Assembly (NCBI GenBank): GCA_025331125.1
Contig: JAOALB010000126.1
Location: forward strand, 56,819 to 120,818
DNA length: 64,000 nucleotides
Source of the DNA: Mycogone perniciosa
Lineage: Eukaryota > Ascomycota > Sordariomycetes > Hypocreales > Hypocreaceae
Reading direction: 5' to 3'
Shown here: positions 52,001-63,925 of the stretch, piece by piece
Layout: each line of letters starts with the position of its first letter
Numbering within the stretch: position 1 is the stretch's first letter
Notes under the pieces: generated by a model
The model's input: only the letters and a program-made list of their open reading frames with translations
Told to the model about the DNA's origin: nothing
Database searches by the model: none
Translations under genes and position numbers: made by a program

Positions 52001-52100
52001 TTTACTTTTAAGTATCCTTTTTAGATATATTCTTCCTTAGCCTAGGTATTGCGTTAAGCTATATTTATCCTTTAGTATCCAGTAACCTTTATATTAATAC
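46096..52100. other. RIP-mutated DNA, content unassigned
   Basis: About 6 kb without a recognisable gene. Two patches are less mutated: 48,500-48,950, and 51,170-51,350 around GAGCCGGACTAGC. A 74-codon hydrophobic frame at 50,655-50,879 could encode about three membrane segments but has no family resemblance. No terminal repeats were seen. Confidence 0.4.
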
Positions 52101-52329
52101 TTAACTGCTCTGCCCCTATAGCCTAATTGCCTTTCTGTTTAAGTTTACCTATAAATATATTATATGCCTTATAAAAGATTACTTTAGTTTATTTAATTCT
52201 TTAATTTACTTTTCTATTTATAATATTAACTATTTACAGCATTTATATTTTATATATCCGGCAGAGATAAAATATATAATATACTTTATAGCTAGATTTA
52301 ATTTTAGTCTTTTGCGATATATACTTAAT

Positions 52330-53430
52330 TGACTTTTACAGTATTAGGAAAAGAAGCTAAAGAATCTATATAAAGCCAACTAATAAAAAAGATTTTACAA
52401 TATATAGTATGAAATATAAAGAAATTCTTTTAATATCAGGGTAAGCTTTTTTGTATACACTTTAAAGAGACTAGATTATAGCAAGATAAAAGACTTTCAG
52501 TTGCTTGTTTTAGGACTTCTTTAAAATTACTAAAGGAGCTTTTTAATAAATATAAAACTTTATATAAAGAAAAAATATTAGGGAAAACTGCAGTCTATAA
52601 AAATTAAAATAGCTGGACTTTTACTATAACTTAGAATCAAAGATATATAAATACTATTATTTTACTTAAATATATTTAAAAAGATTTCCTAAAAGATATT
52701 AAAAAGTATTTTAACTTTAAAGCGCAAAGCTAGTATATTAACTATAGCCTACTATATCAGTATAGCTATTTACTATATAGTTAACTAGGGACTAGTAAAT
52801 TAAATCTTTACTTTACAGTTACTAGGTATTTTAACCTTAATATTTATATTCTGAACCTGGCTGCTATAGATAATGTAACTTTTAATAAGCTACTTTAGAA
52901 ATTTCCCTTATAATGCATTATCTTGCTAAAGGATATTGATGCAATCGAGACTATATAAAGCTATATAGATAAAGAGGTTAGTGAAAAAGATTAAAGGCCT
53001 AAAACCAGGTCTATAACGCTTTTTAGCCTTTTTAATATAATAGATAGTGTAGCTTTATAAAAAGGCTGCATTTTAATTATAATAATAAACTATATCAAGC
53101 ATTTTAATAAAGCTTTTATTTAACTAGGTCAAGTAGATAAGAAGATTAAATTTAGGTTTGCTAATTAAGATATATTAAAGAGGCTATTCCGCTTTATTTA
53201 TAGGCCTATAATAAATAAGGTTAAAGCTAGAAGGGCAAGCTAAAATAATAACTATATAATTAAGAAATTAGTAAAGAGTTTTATTAATTAAGTGCCTGAA
53301 ATAATATTTAGCCTAGCGCAGATCCTAGTATTCCTGCTTAAATATAGGAACTCGCTTTGAGAAGCAGTAGATAGTGTCTTGGCCTAAGTTAAAGGCGAGG
53401 GCGAAGGATACGTCCCGCTAAATAACCCGA
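52330..53430 (+). pseudogene. BCS1-like AAA ATPase relic
   Basis: The translation keeps the whole BCS1-type AAA module in order. A BCS1_N-like tail (LQYIV*NIKKFFLYQGK) begins at about 52,395. The Walker A region is YLLYS*LGTSKLNLYF near 52,770 (family GPPGTGKSS). NLNIYILNLAAIDNVT is near 52,830. Walker B is IILLKDIDAIE near 52,920, with Glu to Lys. LFNIIDSVAL and IIINYI (sensor 1) follow near 53,025-53,095, then FI*LGQVDKKIKF (arginine-finger region) and VPEIIFSLAQILVFLL near 53,290-53,340. Lost Gly, Asp and Arg residues fit RIP. Such BCS1 paralogues are multicopy in Eurotiales; the mitochondrial assembly role of true Bcs1 need not apply. Not functional. Confidence 0.85.
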
Positions 53431-54269
53431 CCTAGGGAATAAGTAAGGCAAGTGAAACTAGACTAGATTGTGAACTTACTATAAATGATCTGTTTCATTG
53501 CGTGGAATAAAAGGACGTAAAGCCCGTGGTGTCAAAGACTAATGCAACACGGAAGAGAGTGAGACAGTCTGGGAGGATCCTACAGTTATGAGCATAAACT
53601 GCTTCCCCTTTAATTGTACTGTAGGTTATTGGGGATTTTAGCTTACGTTATGCGGCATACTTATAGGTACTTAAAAATACCTTTCAGTTAACCTGTTTGA
53701 GTTAATAATTATGCGTTTAGGCCTAAATCTTTCGTCCGCTTTTGGCTTTTTGGCTATAATTAAGTACGTAATTATACCCCCAAGTATCCAACATACATTT
53801 AAAAAGAGAGAATGTAAGCAAAAAGGAAGTCATTTATGCATATAACCGTATTAGTAGACGAGCGGGAGGCTACAGTAGAGTTCGAAATGAATGTCTGCAA
53901 TTTATATATTAAGAAACTCTCTAAGTATAGACCAGGCTGCTGCCTACTATAGCCAGCACTATATAATAACGCATATTAGGTTATTTATTAATATTAACCT
54001 AATAAAGGCCACTTATAGCTTTTTAATGTTTTATATTAAGATTTTAATCTTTCTTATTCTTAAAAGTTAGAAATAGTAACTTAACAATATAGTATTTATA
54101 GATTTAAAGTTTTTTCTATTAATAAAGGGATTAGAGCTGCTTTCGGCTATTTCTTACTGCTCCCCTCTATATAGTAAAAGCGAGATAAGTATTATATAAT
54201 ATATTAAGTAAAGATTAAGAAAGTATAGTTGGACTGCGCTTATAGAAGTATAGCTATAGAGCTAAGAGG
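53431..54269. other. Mixed-composition DNA after the BCS1 relic
   Basis: 53,440-53,640 and 53,780-53,940 are less AT-rich than their surroundings, with pieces such as CAGTCTGGGAGGATCC. No open frame of useful size, LTR or RNA gene is recognised. The mosaic composition suggests several small insertions. Confidence 0.35.
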
Positions 54270-54600
54270 TATAGTCTGTGCCTAGAAACTTTCCATCTAT
54301 AGAAATCGCGGACACTCATTTCGCACTCTGCTGTAGTAGAAGAGTGACTGTATTGATCTCTGACCCTCTAGAATTATTGATTGATTGATTGACTTCTACT
54401 CGGAAGTGGCTGCTCTTTTATCCCAGCTCCCGATCTTTAGACGAACAGGCGCGCGGGGGTGGGGTATGCCACCACCTGTAAGCAGAATCCCGATGTGTCT
54501 GTTGGTTCGATATCTCTTGCGCGTTTCGGATTAGATCACAGGAGCATTAGCCATTGGATTGGTCAGGTCTTCCGGTATACGTACTGACTTGATGAAATCG
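54270..54600 (-). repeat. Possible solo LTR or promoter-bearing element end
   Basis: In reverse complement this unmutated patch has a TATA-like GGATAAAAGAG (plus 54,414-54,424), followed by four tandem TCAA units (plus 54,376-54,392) and AATTCTAGAGG. This arrangement is common in the promoter part of fungal Gypsy LTRs. Clear TG..CA ends and a partner copy are not seen, so the call is tentative. Confidence 0.3.
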
Positions 54601-55052
54601 ACTAAATGATACATAAATGCCAAAGATCCTCTCAGTATAGACTTATCCACTTCGCTCCAAAGTCTAAAAACGGATATTGTCCGTTTATCGGCTTTTAGCT
54701 GCTAGGATTTTGCCCTTCGCACAAAACAGGCAAATAAAAGTCCCGACAGTCAACAATAGGTATTGTCTGTTTATAAACTATAGGCCTTTCATGGTTATTT
54801 CCCCAAAAAGGAAAACAATATCCTCTAGTCAGAGGCTAGTGGCTACCGCTTTCTCGTTATATCCTGCTGCGATTTGCGCTTCATCTCAGTGTCAACCCAG
54901 GAGTAGTAAATGACTCGCTCTGGATATCTCTGCATCAGTCCCGGGGGGCTCTATAGGCTTTTCCTAGCTACCCTTCTTTCAGCGCTTAATACTGATATGC
55001 CCCAGCTCGACGTCATATTCATTCTCAAAGATAAGTAAGCCATCTTTATTAA
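54601..55052. other. Normal-composition DNA, no supported gene
   Basis: Contains the related 16-17 bp words GGATATTGTCCGTTTAT (54,672) and GGTATTGTCTGTTTAT (54,760), plus an inverted AACAATATCC (54,808). An open frame at 54,677-54,913 has no coding support. Confidence 0.35.
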
Positions 55053-55490
55053 GGTACTAGTAGCCCGCCAGACCGAATTGTTGCGTTACCAGTAGCCTAC
55101 AGAGGGGCTCCTTAGGTACTAGTAACTGTGAGTATTAGTTTAGGCGGTTACCAGTAAACCCCAGCTAGTGAATACCATTAGCCTCCTGCAAAGGTCAACT
55201 GGTAAGCAGGGGACGCTGGTAACTGCCTAGAAGTTACTAGTAGCACGGGGCTACTAGTAACTCACAGCCAGAGTTGCTAGTATTCTAAAGCTACTGGTAA
55301 CTGCCCAAAGCTTATGACCAGTAACCGTCCAGGAGAAAGACATAGAGTACCGGCAACCACGCGTACAAGGATACGCAGTTACCAGTATTTTCACCATTTA
55401 GTAAAAGGAGAGTACTAGTAACCGCCCAGATGCGATTAGGCGATGACACCGGGAAACATGCCATATTGGAATTTCAGTGCTGGTAATCAC
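55053..55490. repeat. Cluster of about 15 palindromic GTTACTAGTAAC-like motifs
   Basis: Imperfect copies of GTTAC(T/C)(A/G)GTAAC occur in both orientations, 15-40 bp apart. They lie near 55,053, 55,085, 55,115, 55,146, 55,196, 55,214, 55,233, 55,250, 55,273, 55,290, 55,316, 55,347, 55,376, 55,412 and 55,478. Several carry the extension CCGCCC or CTGCC on the right. The spacers are not obviously related, so this is not a simple tandem repeat. The core can form a hairpin or bind a dimeric protein. The identity is unknown. Confidence 0.75.
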
Positions 55491-55664
55491 GAGACTTGGA
55501 TATAGAGAGTGCACACGATAAATCATAAGCGTCAGGGATAACATGCTTGCTGACGGAAACTGTAAGCTGGTCAAGGCCGCTGTTTCAACAACCTCGCATT
55601 TACGACTTTGCTTCTCTATAATCATCGGCTTAGAGCTATGACCCATCACCGTTGAATATCCGTT

Positions 55665-55952
55665 TTGCAAAGCAGCACGGGGCAGTGCATTTCAGCATCA
55701 CAACCACACGGCGCAAGACCCCCAACCCCCCTCTCTATTCGAGTCTCCAGATACGACAACGCAATAAATCAACACCCTAAGACCCCAGAATCGCCCAAGC
55801 CACCAACTCTCTCAGGCAGAACTTCTACATCCCCAGCCAATCCCAACGTCACACCATCCAGGGCAGACAACCATTTAAACGAGAATATCAGCATTTTTGA
55901 GAACGAGGGTACAGGAGATGCCTGGCAATATGCTGCCTTGACTAACAGCTAG
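55665..55952 (+). CDS. Small hypothetical ORF, Pro/Ser-rich
   Basis: A 95-codon frame starting at an ATG. It is Pro, Ser and Thr-rich in its middle (KTPESPKPPTLSG) and ends NEGTGDAWQYAALTNS. It has no recognisable domain, signal peptide or membrane segment. It lies in an unmutated patch between the motif cluster and the kinase-like relic. It might be an N-terminal exon of a lost gene or a chance frame; an 11-base A run follows the stop by 20 bases. Confidence 0.25.
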   Translation: MQSSTGQCISASQPHGARPPTPLSIRVSRYDNAINQHPKTPESPKPPTLSGRTSTSPANPNVTPSRADNHLNENISIFENEGTGDAWQYAALTNS

Positions 55953-56190
55953 GTTATCCGCGCCACAAAAAAAAAAACCAAGGGCGTGGGTGGAGAACGA
56001 GGTATGTAGCAGGCTACCTCCATGATGCCGCACTCCAATAGAATAATCCGGTCATTCACTCCTGGCCATCTCAATTATTGGTGGCTTTTTCGGTACGAAG
56101 ATAGAAGCACGTGCGCGCTGAGTGGGGCATTAAAAGGCGTAAACGCTAAACAAAATATAGGGGGAGGTTTGTCGATTTCTCCAGAAAAGC

Positions 56191-58562
56191 CTCGCCCTTA
56201 CACAACCCGAAGAAACCATTCTCGGACTTATTGCGCTGATTGAACGTTCCAGAATGGACGATATTGAAGAGCTATAACGCTTACTTCGGGAAGAGTAACA
56301 GAAACGCGAAGAAGCGGAGCGTCGTGTATCGGCGGAGCAATAAAGGCGTGAAGAAGAACAACAAAAGCGCGAGGAAGAGCAACAGAAGCGCGAGGAAGCA
56401 GAGCGTCGTACTTTAAAGGAGCAGCATCGACGCAAACAGGCTAAAGAACTGTCTATTAAATCGCAGCTATAGACCCTCCCTTAATATATCGAAGCCTGCT
56501 ACTTTATCGACCTTGCTATTAAAGTGGTGATAGAATATAGTTTAACTATATAAAGCGCCCCGACTAATCTGACTAGCCGACTATACCCTAAACAAATCAT
56601 TCCTTAAAAGGAGTTTCCGACCTTATAAAAAGAGACTTAAAACTAGCTTTTAATTAGCCCTTTTTTTTATTTTAATGCCTATTCCTATCTTTTTATTAAC
56701 TGTAATATATTAAATCTTTACTTTATCTAGTTAATAGTAAAAATAGGTTATAATATATTAAAAGGGATACTATTAAAAATGCAATTAAGCGGCTAGTAAA
56801 GGAGGCATTTAATAATTTATTAATATAAAATACTATTAGTTTTAAAAAAATAATAATATTTAAAAGCTATATAAATCTTAAAAATCCCGCTAATTTAATT
56901 TTTAAGCTTATAGAGAAAATAAGTTTTAATTAAAGTAATACTCCTTTTATAGCTTTAGCCTTAACTTTTAAAACGCTAGCTTGTAAAAAATGTTATAAAG
57001 TAAAGGGAAAAGGGAATTAGGCGGATTAATTTTATATATATAAGACTTTAAGAGGCTAAAGTATTGCGGCACTCGCTATTAAATATAAGGCGTTGTATAA
57101 GCTGTCTGTTAATAATATTATTAAAGGGCTTAAAGTAGAAATTTAGCCGGAATGCAATGTAATTAACTAAAAAGGCAAGGGCTTTGCCTTTAATGCTAGG
57201 CGGCTCTATACTGCTATTATTACCTAGCTCTTCTCCTATATAATTAATAAAGGCATTTAGTATAGCTATATATATATAAGGCAAACTTTAATCTTTTTGT
57301 ATATTTTTAATAGCCCCTTTACTATATACTTCTTAGTATATATACCAAAACTAGATATATAGGATAATAATAAAGTAAGACTTTATTGTATAGTTATTAT
57401 ATAAGTCTTTGCTTTTATCCTTTAAGCTTTTAAGGTAAGACTACTGCTAGAGTTATAGTATAATAAGGCTAAAAAACTCAATACTTAGGATGTAGAGTAT
57501 AATAATATCTTGCATACTATCTCTCTAAAGGATCAAAAACCTAAGCCGCAGTAGTAGTCCCCCTATAAGGGTTAGCGCTAGAAAGGATTCTAACGCTTAC
57601 TAATTTGAACCTGTTCTAGATATAAGCTATTGGAAGATAATTTGCCAGTGTTAGTAAATAATAATGAGGACCCCCCTTCCTTTACTGTTTTCCTGGCTTA
57701 CCCCCCTCGCTAAATTAAGAAAGTAGCTTTATTAACTAAAATAAGCTTTAGCAGTAGTACTAGTGCGGAATAGAGCTAGCGTTAATAAATTAAGCTAAAT
57801 ATATAAAACTGGTTATACTGTATATAGGAATGCCTTTTTGGGTTAATATATAGTAAATTATTAAATAAAAACTGCCTAAATGTAAATTATTATAGAAAAA
57901 GGTATATCGGCCGATTAAAGTTTCTCTAGCTCGTCTATGCCTAGCTTACTAGAGATTAAGGTTATAATGCAGATTATATACTACTTTATTTAACTGGTTC
58001 GTAAAGGTTGCTTTTTAAGCTGCGGCTATTATTCTATAGCTATATACTTATTGTAAAGGGTGTAGAGGATATAAACTGCGCGCTTTTTTAGCGCAAAAAT
58101 AATATATATAACTAACTCTAGGCAATTTAAAGGAAATATATCCCTGTATATTTTAGCAATATAGACCTAGTGCTGCTATACTATTATAACTGCAGGGTAT
58201 ATATTTACTTTATAGTTTTAAGCTAGGCTAGGAAGCCTTTATTTAATTATTTTAAATAAACTATTAAGGCAAGTCTTTTTAAAGGAGCTATTGAGGCCTT
58301 AAAGTAGGTTTATAAACTTTAGGTCCTATATTATAATACTAAAATGCGCAATATACTATATAATACAGATACTAGTAATATTATAATTATAGATTTCTAA
58401 TAGGCTAAGTTCTATAGCTGCTAACCTTTAGGCTATATTAGCTTACATAATTAAGGCTAGAAAAGGAAGCGCGAGATACTATAAAAGTATAGAAATAACT
58501 TTATAGGAGAGCTGCAATTTGCTAAGTATTTAATAGAAAAGGCAATTAGTCTAGTATATAAA
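56191..58562 (+). pseudogene. Coiled-coil plus kinase-like protein gene, RIP-degraded (repeated fungal family)
   Basis: N-terminal LALTQPEETILGLIALIER is followed by a charged Glu/Arg/Gln coiled coil (56,260-56,450, REEEQQKREE repeats). Then come YIEACYFIDLAIKVV, a linker, GKGFAFNARRLYTAIITQLF (about 57,170), PYKG*R*KGF, LYCIQECLFGL (about 57,810) and a kinase-like catalytic loop and DFG region, MRNILYNTDTSNIIIIDF (about 58,340). It finishes with QFAKYLIEKAI near 58,540. This order matches a large multicopy family of fungal proteins, about 900 residues, with a divergent protein-kinase C-terminus. In the coiled coil every stop stands where the repeat demands Gln (CAA or CAG to TAA or TAG). The left part is lightly mutated, the right part heavily. 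Not functional; biological role unknown. Confidence 0.7.
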
Positions 58563-61500
58563 TAATCCTTTTGCCTAGCTATATTTTTTTTAGGTTTTAA
58601 GCTTCTATATCAAGTGTGCCTTTAAGGCTGCCTGCAGACGCTTATTTTATAGGATATAATCGAGGCGGATAAAGCTATATTAGTTAACAGTATTCTTTAA
58701 ATAACTAAAGAAAATCTAGTCCTTTTATTTAAATATTTAATACTTTAATTATAAAAGATTTAAGTATTTATTAATATTTAATATATTTAATATATTCAAT
58801 TATATTATAGGCCTATTTATATAAAGTTATTATAAAGTAATACTATTGCTAGGTTAGTATAAAGTAAATGATTTGTTTTTAATTTCTTCCCTTTTACCTA
58901 GTAGGTTTTGCAAAAATATACTGCTCTTTTAATAAGCTATAATAGCTGCTAGTGTAAGAGAAAGTAAGTTACTTGCAAGGTAATATAATAGCTGCCGGCT
59001 TATATTGGCTTTAATTATTTTATAGCATTTATAGTAATTAAAAATAGCTATTTTAGTAAGCTATTTAAGACTGACTAATCGGGAATAGGCAGAGTTTATT
59101 TATAATTTAGTCTTTTCCCTTTACCCTTAATTATTTTGATATCTTTTTCGCTATTGCAGTACTGTACCAGACTCGATTTAAGGAGAGGGGCAATAATAAA
59201 AGGCAGTTAAATATCGGGCTTACTGGGATTTAAGGCTAGTATATAAGTCGCTAAGCAAAATTCTATTCCCGCAGCAATTTAAACTTACAATAAACAGTAA
59301 GAAATGCAAATTTAATTAGTTTCTAGATATAGGGATCTTATTTAGCAGCTATTACTATTACTTAATACTTTATTCTTTAAATTATCTTAATTTTATATAT
59401 ATACTTCTTAAAAGGTATTAAGCTAATATTTTTACCTATAAACTACTTAATAAATTATTAATACGCTTTATTATCGCTATAGTCTCTTTATTTATAAAGT
59501 AAATTTATAAAGTATATTAATTACTATTAGATATATCGGCTATATTTAATAAAACTAACAATATTTATTACTTTCTTTTTAATATTAAGGTAAAGTATTT
59601 AAAGACAGTATTATAATGCAGCTAGTGAATATTTAATTAAGTTAGGTAGTATAGAAAAAGTCTATAAAGTTTATTAAGAATTTAAAATACTTATACTTTT
59701 CGAATTTAAGTAAATAATATTATAGGAAGGATAAGTCTTAGTATATAAGGCTGCCTGTCTTATATTAGCAAGAAATTAATGCTTATATAAAGTTTTAATA
59801 TATCGCTTTATTATATATATAGGATTTATCGTTATAGGAAATAGATCTTTACGCTAGGGATTATATAGTCTAATATAGAAGATTAACTTAATTAAAGCCG
59901 TTTAAAGTAAAAAATAGCGTTTTCGCCTATATTAAAAGATATATATATTATATTTCTACTTAGTATTTTTAAATTAACTAATATTATATTAAGTAAAGGA
60001 AGGCAATTAAAGAAGAAGTAAGGGTAAAGGAAATAGGCATATATATAATAGACCAAGTTTACAGCTTAAGTAAATATCCTATAGCTTTATTTACTTAACC
60101 TATTATATTACAGCTTAAACTGCAACTTTTTATTTAAATCTTTACTAGCGAGCTTATAATATACTACTATAAAGGATATTGGCTTTTATTAAAAGCATTA
60201 TCAGACTAAGCTTTAAAGGCTATTATACTTTTAAAAGAGATAATATTAGATTTATGGTTTATAAAAGGCTAGACCTTTTAAGAGAATTATTAGGCTGGCA
60301 GGAGAATGCATTTTCTAATACCTTATACTTTAATTTTAAATAGTTAAAAGCCTTATAAGCTTCTTAAATCCCTTAATAGGGAGCTTTATATTAATTTAAT
60401 AAAATTTTATAAAAAGATAACAAAACTCTGCCTTACCTATTAAAGCTATTAACTACCCCTAGGCAGCTTATATAATAACGTTTTAGCAATAGCTAAACAA
60501 TATACAATTTTACTTTAATTTTATAAAGTTAATAGTAGTAATATAGCGCTAATATTAATATTACTAATAATTATTATAGATATTACCTTTAAAGAATTAA
60601 GTAAAAAGTAAAACTGCTTGCCTATTACTGCCAACTATTATTAATATTTTATTTATTTAAATAGTAAAGAGCTATAAGTAAAGGGATATAATTTAAGTTT
60701 ATTAATATTTATACTTTATCTCTTAAATAGGGAGATTTTATCTAATTACCTATATAATAGCCTTAATATCTTAGCTATATAAGATTTAACTATTACTAGC
60801 TTTTTTAATATATAATTCTTTAACAGGCTATAATCGCTTTCTGCAAATAAAGGTTTTATATTTAATAAAGGTTATCGATTTATTAATATAAAGCTAATAG
60901 TAGATAGTATTTAAATAAAAGGCTATTTATAGCGGCTTAATAGCTTAATCCTAATAAAGTCTTTTCCCTATAATGTAAGTTATTAATATAGGCTAGTTCT
61001 AATAAGTATTTAATGCAATAAACTTTAGCAGTTAAAATATTTTATTAATAAATTATATTATTAAAATAACTGGTCTTTAGGCAAATACTTTAAAAAACTT
61101 ATAAATACTATATATACTGCTAATTAACCTAAAAGTTTCTTGCAAAAATAGCAGGCTTATATAGCAACCTAGATTGCAAGGGCTATTAACTAAGGAAAGA
61201 CTCTATATACTATATAGTTAGTTAATAGCTAGTAAGCAGGTAGCGTAATCTTTATGTTTAATAATAATTGATTTAAAAAATATAAAGGCAGCTTTAAAAT
61301 AAAAATAAATAAAAATAGCTTTTAGAGTTCTTAATATAATAATAATAAATATATTAAGGCCTTAAAGTATTTAATTTATATTTTTATAGCGTTACATTTT
61401 AAGAGAGAGAAAATAGAAAGCTTTGACTTTAATAATATTAATAGATATATCTTTATAGAGGTTAATTCTTATAACTTAAAAAGATAAGGTAAATATAAGC

Positions 61501-63925
61501 AGATACTTAAAGCACTTAAATTATTTATAAAGCGTTAAATTTAAAGCCTATACTTCTTTTATAGATATTATTAATAAAAAGTTATATTTTTTTAGCTAGT
61601 CTGCTTAAAGGGCTAGTAGCTCTGCTATAGCTAGTAATAGCTCTGCAGTAGAACCTTACATTTATTAGCTTAAATATAACTAGAATAGCTATTATTAATA
61701 GTATTTTAATTGCTTTATTATATAAAATATATTAATTATTATATTAGTTATTTATTAAAACAATTAATTTATAATTTCTTTTTCCATTTAATTTTAATTA
61801 CATAAATAATTTAAAAGGCAGAATATAGATTTAAGATTACCTTTAATAACTATTTATTCCTTTAATTCTAAATTTAAGATCCTTTAATTAACGCTAACTT
61901 TCTATTTTTATATAGTAATATTATACTAATAAGTATACTTTTAAAGAATTAGCTATATTTTAAATAATTTTCCCTATTTATTTATATTTTATATCTCCGC
62001 CTAATAAAGCTTAACTCTATTATTTATATAGTTTATTTAATTAAGTTAAAGTTAATGTAAGCTAGTGCTGTCTGGATAACTTTATAAGGGTAGTCCTGCG
62101 CATTTTTACCATATAGTCTTAAATCTGCTGGCATATAGATAATAGTAATTAATTAACTGGCTTTTTAATAAATATTAAGTGTTTATCGATAGCGATTAAT
62201 TAGTAGCTAGTAATAAATATAAAAGATGGCTATAAAATTAAGCAATTAAAGAATTGTTGCAATATATTATAATAGGTTTTAGTTATCTTTTATTACCTAG
62301 AATTAATTACTATTATATTAAAAGTCTTGTTTTTTAACTAAATAGGCGAATATTTATTATATAATATATAAAGGTCGGCGGCAGTAACTAGATTAAAGCT
62401 AATTAAAAAGATAACTAAAAGGATAACTAAAACCTATTATAATATATTATATGTATATATATATTTAATACTAGCTAAGCAGACTAAATACCTTCCCCGG
62501 TCCTTTATATAATAAAAATAAAGGATATTAAGAATTTTTAGTAATTAAGCGCGCTTTTAAGTTTAAGGCAGTTATTTTATCCCTTGCCCTATTAGTTATA
62601 ATTGTCTATTTACTTTAAGTGCACTTTTTACTTTAGCAATATACTTTATATAAAATTTTATTTTTATTTTTATTTATACTATCTATTCCCTTTTCCCTTT
62701 TACTAGAAAATTACTGCCTTGCCTATAAAGCCAGTTTTATTTCGATTTTATTTATTATATCTTTTAAGGGAGCTTTTAAATAAGATTATTTAGTGTAACC
62801 TGCAGGAGTTCTTTAAACGTTATTCTTTTAAGGTAAGCCCTTTAATAATTGGCTATAAAAAGTTACTTATAGTTATTGCTAATAGTTAGTTTTAGTGTAA
62901 ATGTAAGCTTTTATTAATAAGAGATACAGGCTAAATAAGCTATTACCTTTATACCCCTTTATACACTATATATAGATATTTATAAAGGAGCTTAATAGCC
63001 TTTTTTAAGAGGTATACTAAAAAGCTAAAGCTCTTTTAATATTTTTATTAACTCTTAGGCTGTAAAAGATATTAGCTATATACTAGGTATATCTAATTAT
63101 TACTTACTGGAGTTTAAGTTTAGGCCTACTAAGGTAGAGCTAATATAACTGCCTCTATATTAAGCGAGCGCCTTAACGCTTACCTAATTAATACTATTTA
63201 GCCCCAACTTATTTCATTTAAGAGTTAATAGGGATTGCCTATTATAGCAAAAGGTAGCTAAAGGCGATTTTTCAGTTATTTAGCTATAAACAGATAATTA
63301 TTTACACCTGTAAATCTATATTTATTACTATTTTAATTTAGGGGCTAATTTATTTATATAGGAGGTAGCTATTAGAAATCTGCTTCTTATATCCTATCTG
63401 CTCCTGAAATTGGCAGCATAAAAGCGGCGATGATAACGGATAGTAATAACAATAACTGTCGGAACATTATTGCTACGCGCAAAAGCTGCTAGTCTGCGGT
63501 TATTACTATATGTCGCCACCCTGGATACCTAATTTGCTACAGAAACACTACAGTAGTATATAGCTCTTTAGGTACTTAATTGCACAGTATCGAGATAAAT
63601 CCTAGGATATTATGCCGCGTAATAATATAGACAATATCACAGGCATCCTAACTCGGGCTTGGGAACCACAAGTATTAATATAGGCATTAGGCACGCGAGA
63701 TTGCCTTTACTCTGTAGAGATAAGAAATGCTGTTCCTTTACTTAACACTCTAGTTCCCTTGCTATAAACACGAATTATGCAGCTAATATATTGCGTCTTG
63801 TTAAGGCATTTATATTACTTAGGGCCGTCAATTGCTAGGGCTAAAGAAAGACGCTAAGGTATATAGGGGGAGGGGTATAGGCAAGAAACGAGACTTTACT
63901 AAAGCTTAGACAGAGTATACTATAA
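58563..63925. other. RIP-mutated DNA, content unassigned
   Basis: About 5.4 kb of TpA-rich sequence. Long plus-strand stretches between 59,100 and 61,700 read with few non-Gln stops, hinting at former coding DNA (for example FLDIGILFSSYYYYLILYSL near 59,320). I cannot assign a family. From about 63,400 the sequence is less mutated, without a recognised gene. Confidence 0.4.

Noticed and set aside
54677..54913. 78-codon plus-strand frame
   Set aside because: No recognisable motif, and it overlaps repeated GGATATTGT words; probably non-coding.
55398..55670. 90-codon minus-strand frame
   Set aside because: It overlaps the palindromic motif cluster and has no protein-family features.
56130..56435. 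Minus-strand Ser/Cys/Arg-rich frame
   Set aside because: It is the antisense of the Glu/Arg/Gln coiled coil on the plus strand.
57048..57284. Minus-strand 78-codon frame
   Set aside because: The plus strand reads GKGFAFNARRLYTAIITQLF, which matches the kinase-like family; the minus frame is a shadow.
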